Below the pieces are notes generated by a model. That model ran no database searches, had not been told where the DNA came from, and saw only the letters and a list, made by a program, of their open reading frames with translations. The translations under genes and the position numbers were made by a program. DNA of 64,000 bases from Rhizobium sp. EC-SD404 (GTDB taxonomy: Bacteria; Pseudomonadota; Alphaproteobacteria; Rhizobiales; Rhizobiaceae). The stretch is taken from contig NZ_LR701459.1 in the NCBI RefSeq assembly GCF_902498825.1, positions 2,028,414 through 2,092,413 of the forward strand, given 5' to 3'. This document shows, piece by piece, positions 18,849-28,421 of the stretch; the stretch's first letter is position 1, and each line of letters opens with the position of its first letter.

Positions 18849-21119
18849 TCAGCGACGGCCGCGTGGCGGCCTTGTACCGGGCTTTTTAGACGCGCCACGC
18901 CGTTTTTCACCGTGCTTTGCCTTGTGGAACGACCTTGCACCCGCAGGCATCTTGCGCGGCTCGCTGACGATCTCGAAACGCAGGGCGCCGGCAAGCGGAA
19001 GCGCCTCGACCAGCTTCACGTCCACCGTGTCACCAAGCCGGAAGCCTTCACCGCTTTCACGACCCGTCATCGACTGATGGGCCTCATCATAGATGAAATA
19101 GTCATAGCCGAGCGTCGATACCGGCACGAAGCCATCTGCCCCGAACTGCGGCAGCGAAACGAAGAGGCCGGACTTGACGACGCCGGAGACACGGCCCTCG
19201 AAAGTATCGCCGACCCGGCTGGCAAGATGATGTGCGATCAGACGGTCAACCGTGTCGCGCTCTGCGGCCATCGCCCGGCGCTCGGACGTGGATATATCGG
19301 CGGCGATGTCGACCAGTGCCGCTTCTTCGTCAGGCGTGATCGCGCCATCGCCAAGCTTCAGGGAACCGATGAGCGCCCGGTGGACGATGAGGTCGGCGTA
19401 GCGGCGAATTGGCGAGGTGAAATGCGCGTACCGCATCAGGTTCAAGCCGAAATGGCCGAGATTGTCAGGGCTGTAGATCGCCTGGCTCTGCGACCGCAGG
19501 ACCATCTCCGACACCATCGTCTCATGCGGTTTGCCGCTAGCCGAAGCCAGGATGTGGTTGAAATTGTTGGCGCGGAGGCTGCCTCGGGCAAGCGACAGGT
19601 CAAGCGTCGCCAGAAATTCACGCAGCGTTTCCTGCTTGGCCAGCGATGGAGCGTCGTGGATGCGATAGATCAGGCTCTGGCGCTTCCGCTCCAGCGTTTC
19701 CGCCGCCGCGACGTTCGCCTGGATCATGCACTCTTCGATGAGCTTGTGGGCATCGAGCCGTGGCGGCACGATCACCTTGTCGACCTTGCCGTCGTTGTCG
19801 AGAACGATCTTGCGTTCCGGCAGATCGAGTTCCAGCGGCTGTCGCTTGTCGCGGCCCTTGCGCATCGTACCGTAGGCTTCCCAAAGCGGCTTCAGGACGC
19901 CTTCGAGCAGCGTGTCCGTCTTGTCGTCCGTCGCGCCGTCTATGGCAGCCTGCGCCTGTTGATAGGACAGCTTGGCAAGGCTCTTCATCATGATGCGGTG
20001 GAAGGTATGGCGCAGCTTCTGGCCATCCTTCGAAAACGTCATGCGAACGGCGAGTGCAGGCCGGTCGACGCCTTCCTTCAGCGAGCAGAGGTCGTTGGAA
20101 ATGCGCTCGGGCAACATGGGCACGACCCGGTCGGGAAAGTAGACCGAGTTGCCGCGCTTCAGCGCCTCGCGGTCGAGCTGCGATCCGGAACGCACATAGT
20201 GGGAGACGTCTGCGATCGCGACCGTGACGATGTGCCCGCCCTTGTTGTCGGGCGAGGGGTCCGGCTCGGCGTGAACCGCATCGTCATGGTCCTTCGCATC
20301 CGGCGGGTCGATCGTGACCAGCGCGAGATCACGCCAGTCTTCGCGGTGCGCCATGGTCGCAGGCTTCGCGGCCTCCGCCTCGGCGATGACGCTATCGGGA
20401 AAGACATGGGGAATGCCGTGGTCGTGGATGGCGATCATCGAGATCGCCTTCTCGCTCGAAACCGAGCCGATGACGGACAGCACTTCCGCCCGGGCGAGCC
20501 CGAAACGGCCGATCCGCGTAACTGCGATCTCGACCAGATCGCCGTCCTGGGCATTATTCGCCTGCGCCGCTTCGACGGTGAGTTCGTTCTGCTGCCGTTC
20601 GATCGGCATGATGCGTCCGCCGCCACCGGGCTCGGCACGGAAGACGCCGAGCGATGCGTCCTTACGCTTGTCGATCAGCTTGATGACGCGGGCGGTGTAG
20701 GCCGGGCCGGTCTTTTCCTTGGAAGGGAAGATCTTCGCCAGCACCCGGTCGCCGACGCCGGGCGTTCGGCCGGGTTTGCCAGAGCGGCCCACCGCCTTGT
20801 TCAGGCGGATCGACACGGCGGGCGCCACCTTCTCGGCATCGTCCCATTCGGCGGGCCGGCCGATCAGTCCGCCTTCGGCATCGCGCGTCGTGATGTCGAG
20901 AAGCGTGACCGGCGGCAGCTTGTCTGGACGCACGAGCTGCTTGCGATCCTTCTGGACAAGGCCGTCATCTGCAAGATCGCGCAGCAGATCCTTCAGCGCG
21001 ACGCGATCCTCTCCCTTGAGCCCGAAGGCCTTGGCGATATCGCGCTTGGTGGCGCGATCCGGGTTGTCCGCAATGAAAGCGAGCAGCGTCTCGCGGTCGG
21101 GCAGGCTGGAGTGGGCGAT
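18849..21119 (-). CDS. rnr: ribonuclease R, start codon non-canonical or uncertain
   Basis: RNase R is a processive 3'-5' exoribonuclease. Recognisable parts are an N-terminal winged-helix segment (RETLLAFIADNP to DLADDGLVQK), cold-shock-like domains, and the RNB catalytic core. The core has TIDPPDAKDHDDAVHAEPD, with four metal-binding Asp residues, and later MRYAHFTSPIRRYADL. A C-terminal S1 domain (GDTFEGRVSGVVKSGLFV) and a basic tail follow. The first ATG/GTG/TTG in frame is the GTG at 20933, which would remove the conserved winged helix. The frame stays open upstream to about 21335 without any of these codons. The best-placed candidate is ATC at 21117-21119, 7 bases after GGAGG (21127-21131). 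I annotate from there, giving about 756 residues. Confidence 0.88.
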   Translation of the reverse strand: MAHSSLPDRETLLAFIADNPDRATKRDIAKAFGLKGEDRVALKDLLRDLADDGLVQKDRKQLVRPDKLPPVTLLDITTRDAEGGLIGRPAEWDDAEKVAPAVSIRLNKAVGRSGKPGRTPGVGDRVLAKIFPSKEKTGPAYTARVIKLIDKRKDASLGVFRAEPGGGGRIMPIERQQNELTVEAAQANNAQDGDLVEIAVTRIGRFGLARAEVLSVIGSVSSEKAISMIAIHDHGIPHVFPDSVIAEAEAAKPATMAHREDWRDLALVTIDPPDAKDHDDAVHAEPDPSPDNKGGHIVTVAIADVSHYVRSGSQLDREALKRGNSVYFPDRVVPMLPERISNDLCSLKEGVDRPALAVRMTFSKDGQKLRHTFHRIMMKSLAKLSYQQAQAAIDGATDDKTDTLLEGVLKPLWEAYGTMRKGRDKRQPLELDLPERKIVLDNDGKVDKVIVPPRLDAHKLIEECMIQANVAAAETLERKRQSLIYRIHDAPSLAKQETLREFLATLDLSLARGSLRANNFNHILASASGKPHETMVSEMVLRSQSQAIYSPDNLGHFGLNLMRYAHFTSPIRRYADLIVHRALIGSLKLGDGAITPDEEAALVDIAADISTSERRAMAAERDTVDRLIAHHLASRVGDTFEGRVSGVVKSGLFVSLPQFGADGFVPVSTLGYDYFIYDEAHQSMTGRESGEGFRLGDTVDVKLVEALPLAGALRFEIVSEPRKMPAGARSFHKAKHGEKRRGASKKPGTRPPRGRR

Positions 21120-21148
21120 GGTCTTGCCTCCGGCGAAGGGATAGACCC

Positions 21149-23824
21149 CTACGCCTCCTTCGATTTTGCCGAACTTGTCTTCTCGGTCGATGTCTTGGCC
21201 GCTGCTGCCTTTTTCTTCGGAGCGGCCTTCTTTGCGACTGCCGGTTTCTTGGCAGGGGCTGCCTTCTTGGCGGCCGCCTTCTTCGGCGCAGCCTTCTTGC
21301 CGCTTTTGCCGGCGCGCTCGGCAATCAGCTCCAGCGCTTTTTCAAGCGTCACGGCCTGTGGGTCGAGGCCTTTCGGAAGCGTCGCGTTGACTTTGCCCCA
21401 GTTGACATAGGGGCCATAGCGGCCGTCACGCACGGTGATTGCACCGCCATCGGGATGGTCGCCGAGTTCCTTGAGTGCGGCAGCAGACGTGCGACCACGC
21501 GCCGGACCCTTGGCCTTGCGATCCGCGATCACAGTCACCGCCCGGTTGAGGCCGATGGTGAACACGTCCTCCACCGTCTCGAGGTTGGCGTAGCCGCCAT
21601 CGTGCAGGAGGAAGGGGCCGTACCGGCCGAGGCCGGCCGAAATCATCTTGCCGCTTTCGGGATGCTTGCCGATGTCGCGCGGCAGACCGATCAGCGCCAT
21701 CGCCTTTTCATGGTCGATGTCGTCCGGCTTCCAGCCTTTCGGCAGGCTCGATCGCTTCGCTTCCTTGCCGTCGCCACGCTGAACGTAAGGGCCGAAACGG
21801 CCGGACCGCAGGGTGATCGGCTCGCCTGTATGCGGGTCGCGGCCGAGATCCTTCGGCTCGCCGGAAAGCTGCGCTTCGTCGCCATTGGCGCTCTCGGCGG
21901 AAAGCTGGCGCGTGAAGTTGCATTCCGGATAGTTCGAGCAGCCGACGAAGGCACCGAACTTGCCGAGCTTCAACGATAGATTGCCGGTACCGCAGGTCGG
22001 GCAGATGCGGGGATTGCCGCCATCTTCGCGCTTGGGGAAGACGATCGGCGCAAGCTCTTCGTTCAGAACATCGAGTACGTCGGAGACGCGCAGTTCCTTC
22101 GTGTTCTCGATCTGCGCGAAGAAGTCCTTCCAGAACGCGCGCAGCACGTCTTTCCAGGCGAGATCACCGTTCGAAATCTTGTCGAGCTGCTCTTCGAGAT
22201 TGGCTGTGAAGTCGTACTCGACATAGCGCTCGAAGAAGTTCTGCAGAAATGCCGTGACCAGGCGGCCCTTGGCCTGCGGGATCAGCTTGCGCTTGTCGAT
22301 CTCGACATATTCACGGTCCTGCAGCGTCGAAAGCGTTGCCGCATAGGTCGAAGGCCGGCCGATGCCGAGCTCTTCCATGCGCTTGATCAACGTCGCTTCC
22401 GAATAGCGCGGTGGCGGTTCGGTGAAATGCTGGGATGCGTTGATCTTCTCTTTGGCGACGGTCTCGCGCGCATTGATTTCCGGCAGGCGGCCATCGTCCT
22501 CGCCGTCGTCGGATTGCTCGCCGTCTTCCTTCTGATCCGTATAGGCAGCGATGAAGCCGTCGAACCGGATGACCGAGCCCGTGGCCCTGAGGCCGGCGAC
22601 CTTGTCGCCGTTATTGGCGGCAATCTCGACGGTGGTGCGCTCGATTTCCGCCGATGCCATCTGGCTGGCAATCGCCCGTTTCCAGATCAAATCATAGAGG
22701 CGGATCTGATCCTGATCGAGGTAGCGCTTCACGTCATCGGGACGGCGCTCGAATCCGGTGGGGCGGATCGCTTCGTGCGCTTCCTGTGCGTTTTTCGCCT
22801 TGGTCGAATAGAAGCGCGGCTTCTCGGGGCGGTAGCGGTCGCCGAAGTTCGACGCGATCTCCTCGCGCGCGGCTTCGATGGCGCTGATGTCCATCTGCAC
22901 GCCGTCGGTTCGCATATAAGTGATGAGACCGACGGTCTCGCCGCCGATGTCGATGCCTTCATAGAGCTTCTGCGCGACCTGCATCGTGCGCTTGGCGTTG
23001 AAGCCGAGCTTCGAGGATGCGGCCTGCTGCAGGGTCGAAGTCGTGAAGGGCGGCGCGGGGTTGCGCTTGGTGGGCTTCGCTTCGACGCTTTCGACCGTGA
23101 ACGACGCACCTTCGAGCATCGCCTTGATCGTATCGGCTTCGCCGACATTGGTGACCGTCTGGCGCTGGATGCGCTTGCCTTCAAAGGATGCGAGGCGTGC
23201 ATTGAAGACATCGTTGCGCGGCGTCTTCAGATCGGCGCTGATCTGCCAGTATTCTTCTGCGACGAAGCGTTCGATTTCCGCTTCGCGATCGCAGACGAGG
23301 CGCAGCGCCACCGACTGAACGCGGCCGGCCGACCGCGCGCCGGGCAGTTTGCGCCACAGAACCGGGGAGAGATTGAAGCCGACGAGATAATCGAGCGCGC
23401 GGCGGGCCAGATAGGCATCCACGAGCGGCGCATCGATATCGCGCGGATTGGCCATCGCATCGAGCACGGCCTTCTTGGTGATCGCATTGAAGACAACGCG
23501 CTGGACCGACTTGTCCTTCAGCGCCTTCTTCTTGTTCAGCACTTCCAGCACGTGCCAGGAAATGGCTTCTCCCTCGCGATCAGGGTCGGTCGCGAGAATG
23601 AGGCTATCGGCACCCTTGAGGGCGTCGGTGATGTCCTTCAGACGCTTGTTGGAGGCCGTATCGACCTCCCAGGTCATCTCGAAGTCTTCATCCGGCTTCA
23701 CCGACCCGTCCTTGGCCGGCAGGTCGCGCACATGGCCGAACGAGGCCAGAACCTTATAGTCCTTGCCAAGGTACTTGTTGATTGTCTTTGCCTTTGCAGG
23801 CGATTCGACGACGACGACGTACAT
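21149..23824 (-). CDS. topA: DNA topoisomerase I
   Basis: This is a type IA topoisomerase that relaxes negative supercoils. The 891-residue protein opens MYVVVVESPAKAKTINKYLG (TOPRIM domain) and has TDPDREGEAISWHV (about residue 100). The active-site tyrosine is in GLITYMRTDG (about 300). A C4 zinc finger, CPTCGTGNLSL to CSNYPEC, is near 635-665. After it come several glycine-rich topoisomerase C-terminal repeats (SGRFGPYVQRGDG, GLGRYGPFLLHDG, DGRYGPYVNWG) and a Lys/Ala-rich tail of about 60 residues. The chosen start gives the conserved N-terminus; an upstream ATG at 23854 would add 10 residues. rnr follows after only about 30 bp. Confidence 0.96.
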   Translation of the reverse strand: MYVVVVESPAKAKTINKYLGKDYKVLASFGHVRDLPAKDGSVKPDEDFEMTWEVDTASNKRLKDITDALKGADSLILATDPDREGEAISWHVLEVLNKKKALKDKSVQRVVFNAITKKAVLDAMANPRDIDAPLVDAYLARRALDYLVGFNLSPVLWRKLPGARSAGRVQSVALRLVCDREAEIERFVAEEYWQISADLKTPRNDVFNARLASFEGKRIQRQTVTNVGEADTIKAMLEGASFTVESVEAKPTKRNPAPPFTTSTLQQAASSKLGFNAKRTMQVAQKLYEGIDIGGETVGLITYMRTDGVQMDISAIEAAREEIASNFGDRYRPEKPRFYSTKAKNAQEAHEAIRPTGFERRPDDVKRYLDQDQIRLYDLIWKRAIASQMASAEIERTTVEIAANNGDKVAGLRATGSVIRFDGFIAAYTDQKEDGEQSDDGEDDGRLPEINARETVAKEKINASQHFTEPPPRYSEATLIKRMEELGIGRPSTYAATLSTLQDREYVEIDKRKLIPQAKGRLVTAFLQNFFERYVEYDFTANLEEQLDKISNGDLAWKDVLRAFWKDFFAQIENTKELRVSDVLDVLNEELAPIVFPKREDGGNPRICPTCGTGNLSLKLGKFGAFVGCSNYPECNFTRQLSAESANGDEAQLSGEPKDLGRDPHTGEPITLRSGRFGPYVQRGDGKEAKRSSLPKGWKPDDIDHEKAMALIGLPRDIGKHPESGKMISAGLGRYGPFLLHDGGYANLETVEDVFTIGLNRAVTVIADRKAKGPARGRTSAAALKELGDHPDGGAITVRDGRYGPYVNWGKVNATLPKGLDPQAVTLEKALELIAERAGKSGKKAAPKKAAAKKAAPAKKPAVAKKAAPKKKAAAAKTSTEKTSSAKSKEA

Positions 23825-24088
23825 GAACACGCTCAAATTCTGATGATTGAGCACCGCGCGACCAGTGCTGGATAATGCCGCTTGGCGGCGATCACAGGCT
23901 CGGAGATGGACAGCAAGCGGCCTGAGGTCAAGTCATTTCCGATACGACGGCATTTGCGCATGTTGTTATACAACCTTAGAGCGCATCGCGACGTGTTGCA
24001 CTTATGACTAGAGGCGCTATGGTTATGACACTGGCTCTGGATCACGAATCCGGGCTTCGATGAGGCGCTGCGCGCGGGAGTCCTCGGA

Positions 24089-24319
24089 ATGGACGATCAA
24101 GAGAACGGCAGGCACGACATTGCTCACGATCCGGAGAAGATTGCCTACATCCGGCAGTTGCTCGGCGAACTGCGCGTCATGGCAGAACAGCAGCGATGCT
24201 TCATGCTCTGCTATATTATCGAAATGGCCTATGTGGAGGCGGGCGACATCCAGCTCGGCGTCAAGCCGTCAGAGATCCTCCGTAAGAAGACTGACCAGTC
24301 CGGACGGATGACGGGATAG
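24089..24319 (+). CDS. small conserved hypothetical protein
   Basis: This is a 76-residue, mostly helical soluble protein with the stretch DPEKIAYIRQLLGELRVMAE and then LCYIIEMAYVEAGDIQLG. It has no signal peptide or known domain. GGAG lies 8 bases before the ATG. Similar small proteins with the DPEKIAYIR and MAYVEAGDI segments recur in Hyphomicrobiales, to my knowledge without a function. It is convergent with dprA, and the two coding regions overlap by 51 bases at their 3' ends. It is divergent from topA. Confidence 0.78.
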   Translation: MDDQENGRHDIAHDPEKIAYIRQLLGELRVMAEQQRCFMLCYIIEMAYVEAGDIQLGVKPSEILRKKTDQSGRMTG

Positions 24320-25423
24320 ACGCCCGGCAAGATCAAGCTCGAGCAGGATGAGATAGACGACCGCCGGCGGCAATTCCGTATGGCGCACGATATCGTCCAC
24401 CTCGACAGGCGTGGCGCCCAGTGCCGACACCACCTTGTCGCGATCCGTTTCCCCCGGGTCGGCCCGCAACGACAGTCCGTCCTCGTCCCGTTCGCGCACC
24501 GAGAGCGGTGCCGCAGGGGGCCTTCCGACCAGAGGCGCCATGGCTTCCAGAATGTCGGCGCTGCCGGTGATCAGCGTCGCTCCGTCCTTGATCAGTGCGT
24601 TCGTCCCGGCCGATCGCGGGTCAAGCGGCGATCCCGGGACCGCAAAGACGATGCGCCCGAAATCCGCAGCACGCCGCGCCGAGATAAGCGAGCCCGAGCG
24701 GGTCGCCGCCTCGACCACGACGAGGCCGTAACCGATGCCGGCAATCAGGCGGTTGCGGCGCGGAAAGTCGCGCGCTCGCGGTTCCCAGCCGAACGGCATT
24801 TCGGAAACGGCTAAACCGCCGCCCTCCGTGATCGAGCGGTAGAGATCGAGATTTTCAGGCGGGTAGGGCATGTCGAGACCGCCCGCCATCGCTGCGATCG
24901 TGCCCGTTTCGAGCGTAGCGCGGTGCGCCGCCGCATCGATCCCCCGGGCGAGACCGGATACGACGACGTATCCGGCCGCACCGACTTCACGCGCCATGCG
25001 AGCGGTGAACTTCGCGCCCGCAGCCGATGCGTTGCGCGATCCGACGAAAGCGACAGCCGGCTTCTGGGTAATCGATGTATCGCCCTTCACTGCTAGCAGC
25101 GGCGGGGCCGCATCGATGCTGCGCAGCAGTGGCGGGTAGTCCGGCTCGCCGATCCCGACGAAGCGCGCACCGAAGCGCGTCGCCTGTTCGAGTTCACGCT
25201 CGGCCTGTTCGACACTCGCCACGCGCAACGACCGCCCGCCACCGCGCGCCGAAAGGTCGGGCAGGGCATCGAGCGCAGCTTCTGCCGAGCCGCAATGATT
25301 GATCAGTTCGCGAAAGGTGGCAGGTCCGACATTGTCGCTGCGGATGAGGCGGAGCCACGCGAGGCGCTGGCGATCGGTTAGCGCGATCCCACGCACCCGC
25401 GCAACGCCGCCTTCGTGCGCCAT
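24269..25423 (-). CDS. dprA: DNA processing protein DprA
   Basis: DprA (Smf) binds incoming single-stranded DNA and loads RecA during natural transformation; in non-competent species it may act in recombination. The 384-residue protein has an N-terminal helical domain (TDRQRLAWLRLI) and a Rossmann-like core with VAFVGSRNASAAG (about 127-139). The core continues VVSGLARGIDAAAHRATLETG and IVFAVPGSPLDPRSAGTNALI. A C-terminal winged-helix-like part (DKVVSALGATPVEVDDIV) completes it. The start overlaps the plsY stop by the ATGA pattern, so the pair is co-translated. The 3' end overlaps the small convergent gene. Confidence 0.95.
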   Translation of the reverse strand: MAHEGGVARVRGIALTDRQRLAWLRLIRSDNVGPATFRELINHCGSAEAALDALPDLSARGGGRSLRVASVEQAERELEQATRFGARFVGIGEPDYPPLLRSIDAAPPLLAVKGDTSITQKPAVAFVGSRNASAAGAKFTARMAREVGAAGYVVVSGLARGIDAAAHRATLETGTIAAMAGGLDMPYPPENLDLYRSITEGGGLAVSEMPFGWEPRARDFPRRNRLIAGIGYGLVVVEAATRSGSLISARRAADFGRIVFAVPGSPLDPRSAGTNALIKDGATLITGSADILEAMAPLVGRPPAAPLSVRERDEDGLSLRADPGETDRDKVVSALGATPVEVDDIVRHTELPPAVVYLILLELDLAGRLSRHPSGLVSLLTEDL

Positions 25424-26037
25424 CAGCCGCGCGCTCCGATCCGGCTTTCGGTGCCGTTGATCAGGCGACCAATATTCGCGCGGTGCTTGATGAAAGTGAT
25501 GATGCTCATGATGACGAACAGCTCCATCAGTCGCATTTCACCGAGAATGAAGAACGACAAGGGGACGACAGCCGCCGCGAGCAACGCCGCCAGCGAGGAA
25601 TAGCGCGTGAAATAGGCGGTTCCGATCCAGATGACCGCGAAGATCAGCACCATGGCGGGCGCAAGCCCGAGCAGCACGCCCACATAGGTTGCGACGCCCT
25701 TGCCACCGCGAAACTTCAGCCACACGGGGAAGAGGTGGCCGATAAACGCACCGAAGCCCGCGATGATGGCGAGGATTTCGGAAAACTGCGCGGCGACGAC
25801 GACCGCCAGCGTGCCCTTCAGCGCATCTCCGATGAGTGTTGCGGCAGCCAGCTTCTTGTTGCCGGTTCGCAGCACATTGGTGGCGCCGATGTTGCCAGAC
25901 CCGATCTTGCGCACGTCTCCAAGCCCGGCCATGCGCGTCAGGATGAGGCCGAAGGGTATCGAGCCGAGCAGGTACCCAAACGCCAGCGCAACCAGGAACA
26001 GGTCGAAAGGGACCTGCGTGATGATCGGTTCAGGCAT
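25423..26037 (-). CDS. plsY: glycerol-3-phosphate acyltransferase PlsY
   Basis: PlsY transfers the acyl group from acyl-phosphate to glycerol-3-phosphate in the inner membrane, the first committed step of phospholipid synthesis in bacteria with PlsX/PlsY. The 204-residue protein has about five membrane helices and the three conserved loop motifs: [11 protein letters not shown] (about 25), [11 protein letters not shown] (about 47) and FRGGKGVAT (about 110). Length fits the family. It lies 14 bp downstream of pyrC' and overlaps dprA, a conserved alphaproteobacterial gene order. Confidence 0.96.
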   Translation of the reverse strand: MPEPIITQVPFDLFLVALAFGYLLGSIPFGLILTRMAGLGDVRKIGSGNIGATNVLRTGNKKLAAATLIGDALKGTLAVVVAAQFSEILAIIAGFGAFIGHLFPVWLKFRGGKGVATYVGVLLGLAPAMVLIFAVIWIGTAYFTRYSSLAALLAAAVVPLSFFILGEMRLMELFVIMSIITFIKHRANIGRLINGTESRIGARG

Positions 26038-26051
26038 GCGTCAACTCCGGC

Positions 26052-27341
26052 TCAATCCGCTTTGAAGACTGTGGCGCCCGCCACGAAGGTTTGCAAGACG
26101 CGCCCCTGGAAGCGTGCATCTTCGAAAGGCGTGTTCTTGGAGGTCGAGACGATGCGCTCCTTGGAAAAGACGAATGGCTCGAAGAGATCGACGATCGCAA
26201 GATCGGCTCGTGCACCGGCTTTCAGCGTACCGGCATCGAGGCCATAGCGCTTTGCGGGGCTCGTCGAGAGCGCGTCGACCAACCGGGATAGCGGGACATC
26301 GCCGGAGTGGTGCAGCCGCAACGCGGCAGCGAACAGCGTTTCCAGGCCGATGGCGCCGTTTTCCGCGTCGGAGAAAGGCAGGCGCTTGGTATCGACGTCC
26401 TGTGGGTCATGGGCCGAAGCGATGATGTCGATCGTGCCGTCGCGCACCGCATCCACCATTGCGCGCCGGTCTTCCTCGATCCGCAGCGGTGGCGACAGCT
26501 TGAAGAAAGTGCGGTACTCGCCGATGTCGTTCTCGTTCAGCGTCAGATGGTTGATCGAGATGCCGGCGCTCACATCGAGCCCGCGCGCTTTCGCGGCGGC
26601 GATGGCGCCGGTGGATTCGGGTACCGAGATGCTTGTCGCGTGGTACCGTCCGCGCGTCAGGGCGGCGAGGCGCAGGTCGCGCTCCAGCGGAATGATCTCC
26701 GCCTCGCGCGGGATCCCCGAAAGGCCAAGCCAGCTTGCAAAAAGCCCTTCGTTCATGACGCCTTGGGCGGCAAGATGCTTGTCCTGCGTCTCGCAGGCGA
26801 TCAAGGCACCGAAATCGCGGGCGTAGGTTAGCGCGCGACGGATGACGGCTGTGTTGGCGAGCGTGCGTCTGCCATCTGTGAACACGACTGCGCCGGCCGC
26901 TGCGAGCAGGCCGATCTCGGTCATTTCCTCGCCTGCAAGCGCCTTGGTGAGGGCGGCGGCCGGATAGACGCGCACGACGGCCGAATCGCGCGCCGTCTTC
27001 AAAACGAACTCGACGAGCGCCACATCATCGATCGCCGGGCTCGTGTCCGGCATCATGACGAAGGATGTGACGCCGCCCGCGGCGGCTGCGCGACTGGCCG
27101 AAGCGATCGTCTCGCGGTGTTCGCTGCCGGGCTCGCCGACGTGAACGCGCGTGTCGACGAGGCCCGGGATCACGAGCTTGTCGCGACAATCGATGACTTC
27201 GGCGCCGTCCGGTATGCCCTGGTTGTGGGCGCCAGCGCCGGCTGCCTCGATGATGCCGTCCTTGATGATGACGGATCCGATTTCATTGATGCCGCGAGAC
27301 GGATCGATGATCTGCGCGTCGGTGAGGACTGTGAACGTCAT
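26052..27341 (-). CDS. pyrC: dihydroorotase homologue, probably non-catalytic (PyrC'/PyrX type)
   Basis: The 429-residue protein has the amidohydrolase fold and overall sequence of a class I dihydroorotase. It starts [14 protein letters not shown] and has [20 protein letters not shown]. The metal-site residues are largely lost: the HxH motif reads TRVHV (about 64-68), the later histidine motifs read IACETQD and YHATSIS, and the usual TDHAP reads SAHDPQD. Such homologues paired with pyrB are known to be inactive and to serve a structural role in the aspartate transcarbamoylase complex. The start overlaps the pyrB stop (ATGA). An active dihydroorotase should be encoded elsewhere. Confidence 0.9.
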   Translation of the reverse strand: MTFTVLTDAQIIDPSRGINEIGSVIIKDGIIEAAGAGAHNQGIPDGAEVIDCRDKLVIPGLVDTRVHVGEPGSEHRETIASASRAAAAGGVTSFVMMPDTSPAIDDVALVEFVLKTARDSAVVRVYPAAALTKALAGEEMTEIGLLAAAGAVVFTDGRRTLANTAVIRRALTYARDFGALIACETQDKHLAAQGVMNEGLFASWLGLSGIPREAEIIPLERDLRLAALTRGRYHATSISVPESTGAIAAAKARGLDVSAGISINHLTLNENDIGEYRTFFKLSPPLRIEEDRRAMVDAVRDGTIDIIASAHDPQDVDTKRLPFSDAENGAIGLETLFAAALRLHHSGDVPLSRLVDALSTSPAKRYGLDAGTLKAGARADLAIVDLFEPFVFSKERIVSTSKNTPFEDARFQGRVLQTFVAGATVFKAD

Positions 27342-28270
27342 GGCTGCACCTCCTCGCCGATGAGAAGCGTTTCCATGACGGCCATGCGCACGGCGACCCC
27401 CATTTCGACCTGCTGCTCGATGACGCTCTGCGGACCGTCTGCGATCTCCGAGGCGATCTCGACGCCGCGGTTCATCGGGCCCGGATGCATGACCAGCGCA
27501 TCCTCCTTGGCATAGGCAAGCTTATCCGCATCGAGGCCGTAGAAGCGGAAATATTCGCGCACGGATGGCACGAAGGCGCCGGACATCCGCTCGCGCTGCA
27601 GGCGCAGCATCATCACGACGTCGGCGTCTTTCAGGCCTTCCTTCATGGACGTGTAGACTTCGACGCCCATGTCGCGAATGCCCGAGGGCATCAGAGTAGA
27701 CGGGCCGATGACCCGGACGCGCGCGCCGAGCAGATTGAGCAGCACGATGTTGGAACGCGCCACCCGGCTGTGCAGCACATCGCCGCAAATGGCGACGATC
27801 AACCGGCCGACCTTGCCCTTGGCGCGGCGGATGGTCAGCGCATCGAGCAGCGCCTGTGTCGGATGCTCATGCGCGCCGTCGCCGGCATTGACGACGGAAC
27901 AGCCGACTTTCTGCGAGAGAAGCGCCGCGGCACCCGCCGACGAATGCCGCACGATCAGGATATCTGGCCGCATCGCGTTCAGCGTCATCGCCGTGTCGAC
28001 GAGCGTCTCGCCCTTTTTGACCGAGGAATTGCCGACCGACATGTTCATCACATCGGCGCCGAGCCGCTTTCCGGCCAGTTCGAACGAGGCCTGCGTGCGG
28101 GTCGATGCTTCGAAGAAGAGGTTGATCTGCGTCAGCCCACGCAGGCTCGCCTTCTTTTTCTCGCGCTGACGGCTGAGCGCAACGGCGGCGTCGGATCGAT
28201 CGAGGAGATAGTGGACGTCGGCCTCGTTCAGACCCTTGATGCCGAGAAGGTGGCGGTGCGGAAAGGACAT
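27338..28270 (-). CDS. pyrB: aspartate carbamoyltransferase catalytic subunit
   Basis: PyrB joins carbamoyl phosphate and aspartate to give carbamoyl aspartate, the second step of pyrimidine synthesis. From the ATG at 28270 the protein has 310 residues. It carries the carbamoyl-phosphate signature [13 protein letters not shown] (about 52-64), [16 protein letters not shown] (about 130-145), and [13 protein letters not shown] near the C-terminus, all as expected for a catalytic chain. I chose this start from homology ([14 protein letters not shown]); the frame opens further upstream, but that part has no protein character. No pyrI-type regulatory chain lies nearby. It is divergent from the acyl-CoA dehydrogenase gene over 151 bp. 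Confidence 0.96.
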   Translation of the reverse strand: MSFPHRHLLGIKGLNEADVHYLLDRSDAAVALSRQREKKKASLRGLTQINLFFEASTRTQASFELAGKRLGADVMNMSVGNSSVKKGETLVDTAMTLNAMRPDILIVRHSSAGAAALLSQKVGCSVVNAGDGAHEHPTQALLDALTIRRAKGKVGRLIVAICGDVLHSRVARSNIVLLNLLGARVRVIGPSTLMPSGIRDMGVEVYTSMKEGLKDADVVMMLRLQRERMSGAFVPSVREYFRFYGLDADKLAYAKEDALVMHPGPMNRGVEIASEIADGPQSVIEQQVEMGVAVRMAVMETLLIGEEVQP

Positions 28271-28421
28271 TGTCGCGACGGGCTCCGGCTTGCGGCTCGT
28301 CGCTCTATAGGCGCGGCCCGCCGTCCGAACAAGCGCCGGCCCTGCGCGCATGCACGCTGCTCCACCGCAATTTCTCCGTCTATCCCGCTGCAATCGCGCT
28401 CGAATCCGGTTAGGAAGGGCC

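Noticed and set aside
21149..21330. Lys/Ala-rich repeat at the end of topA as a possible DNA repeat element
   Set aside because: The codon pattern is imperfect and in frame with topA; it is a low-complexity basic protein tail, common in high-GC topoisomerases.
18912..21410. Plus-strand open frame of about 830 residues opposite rnr and topA
   Set aside because: It covers two strong genes on the other strand and has the same antisense composition bias; no motif or ribosome site supports it.
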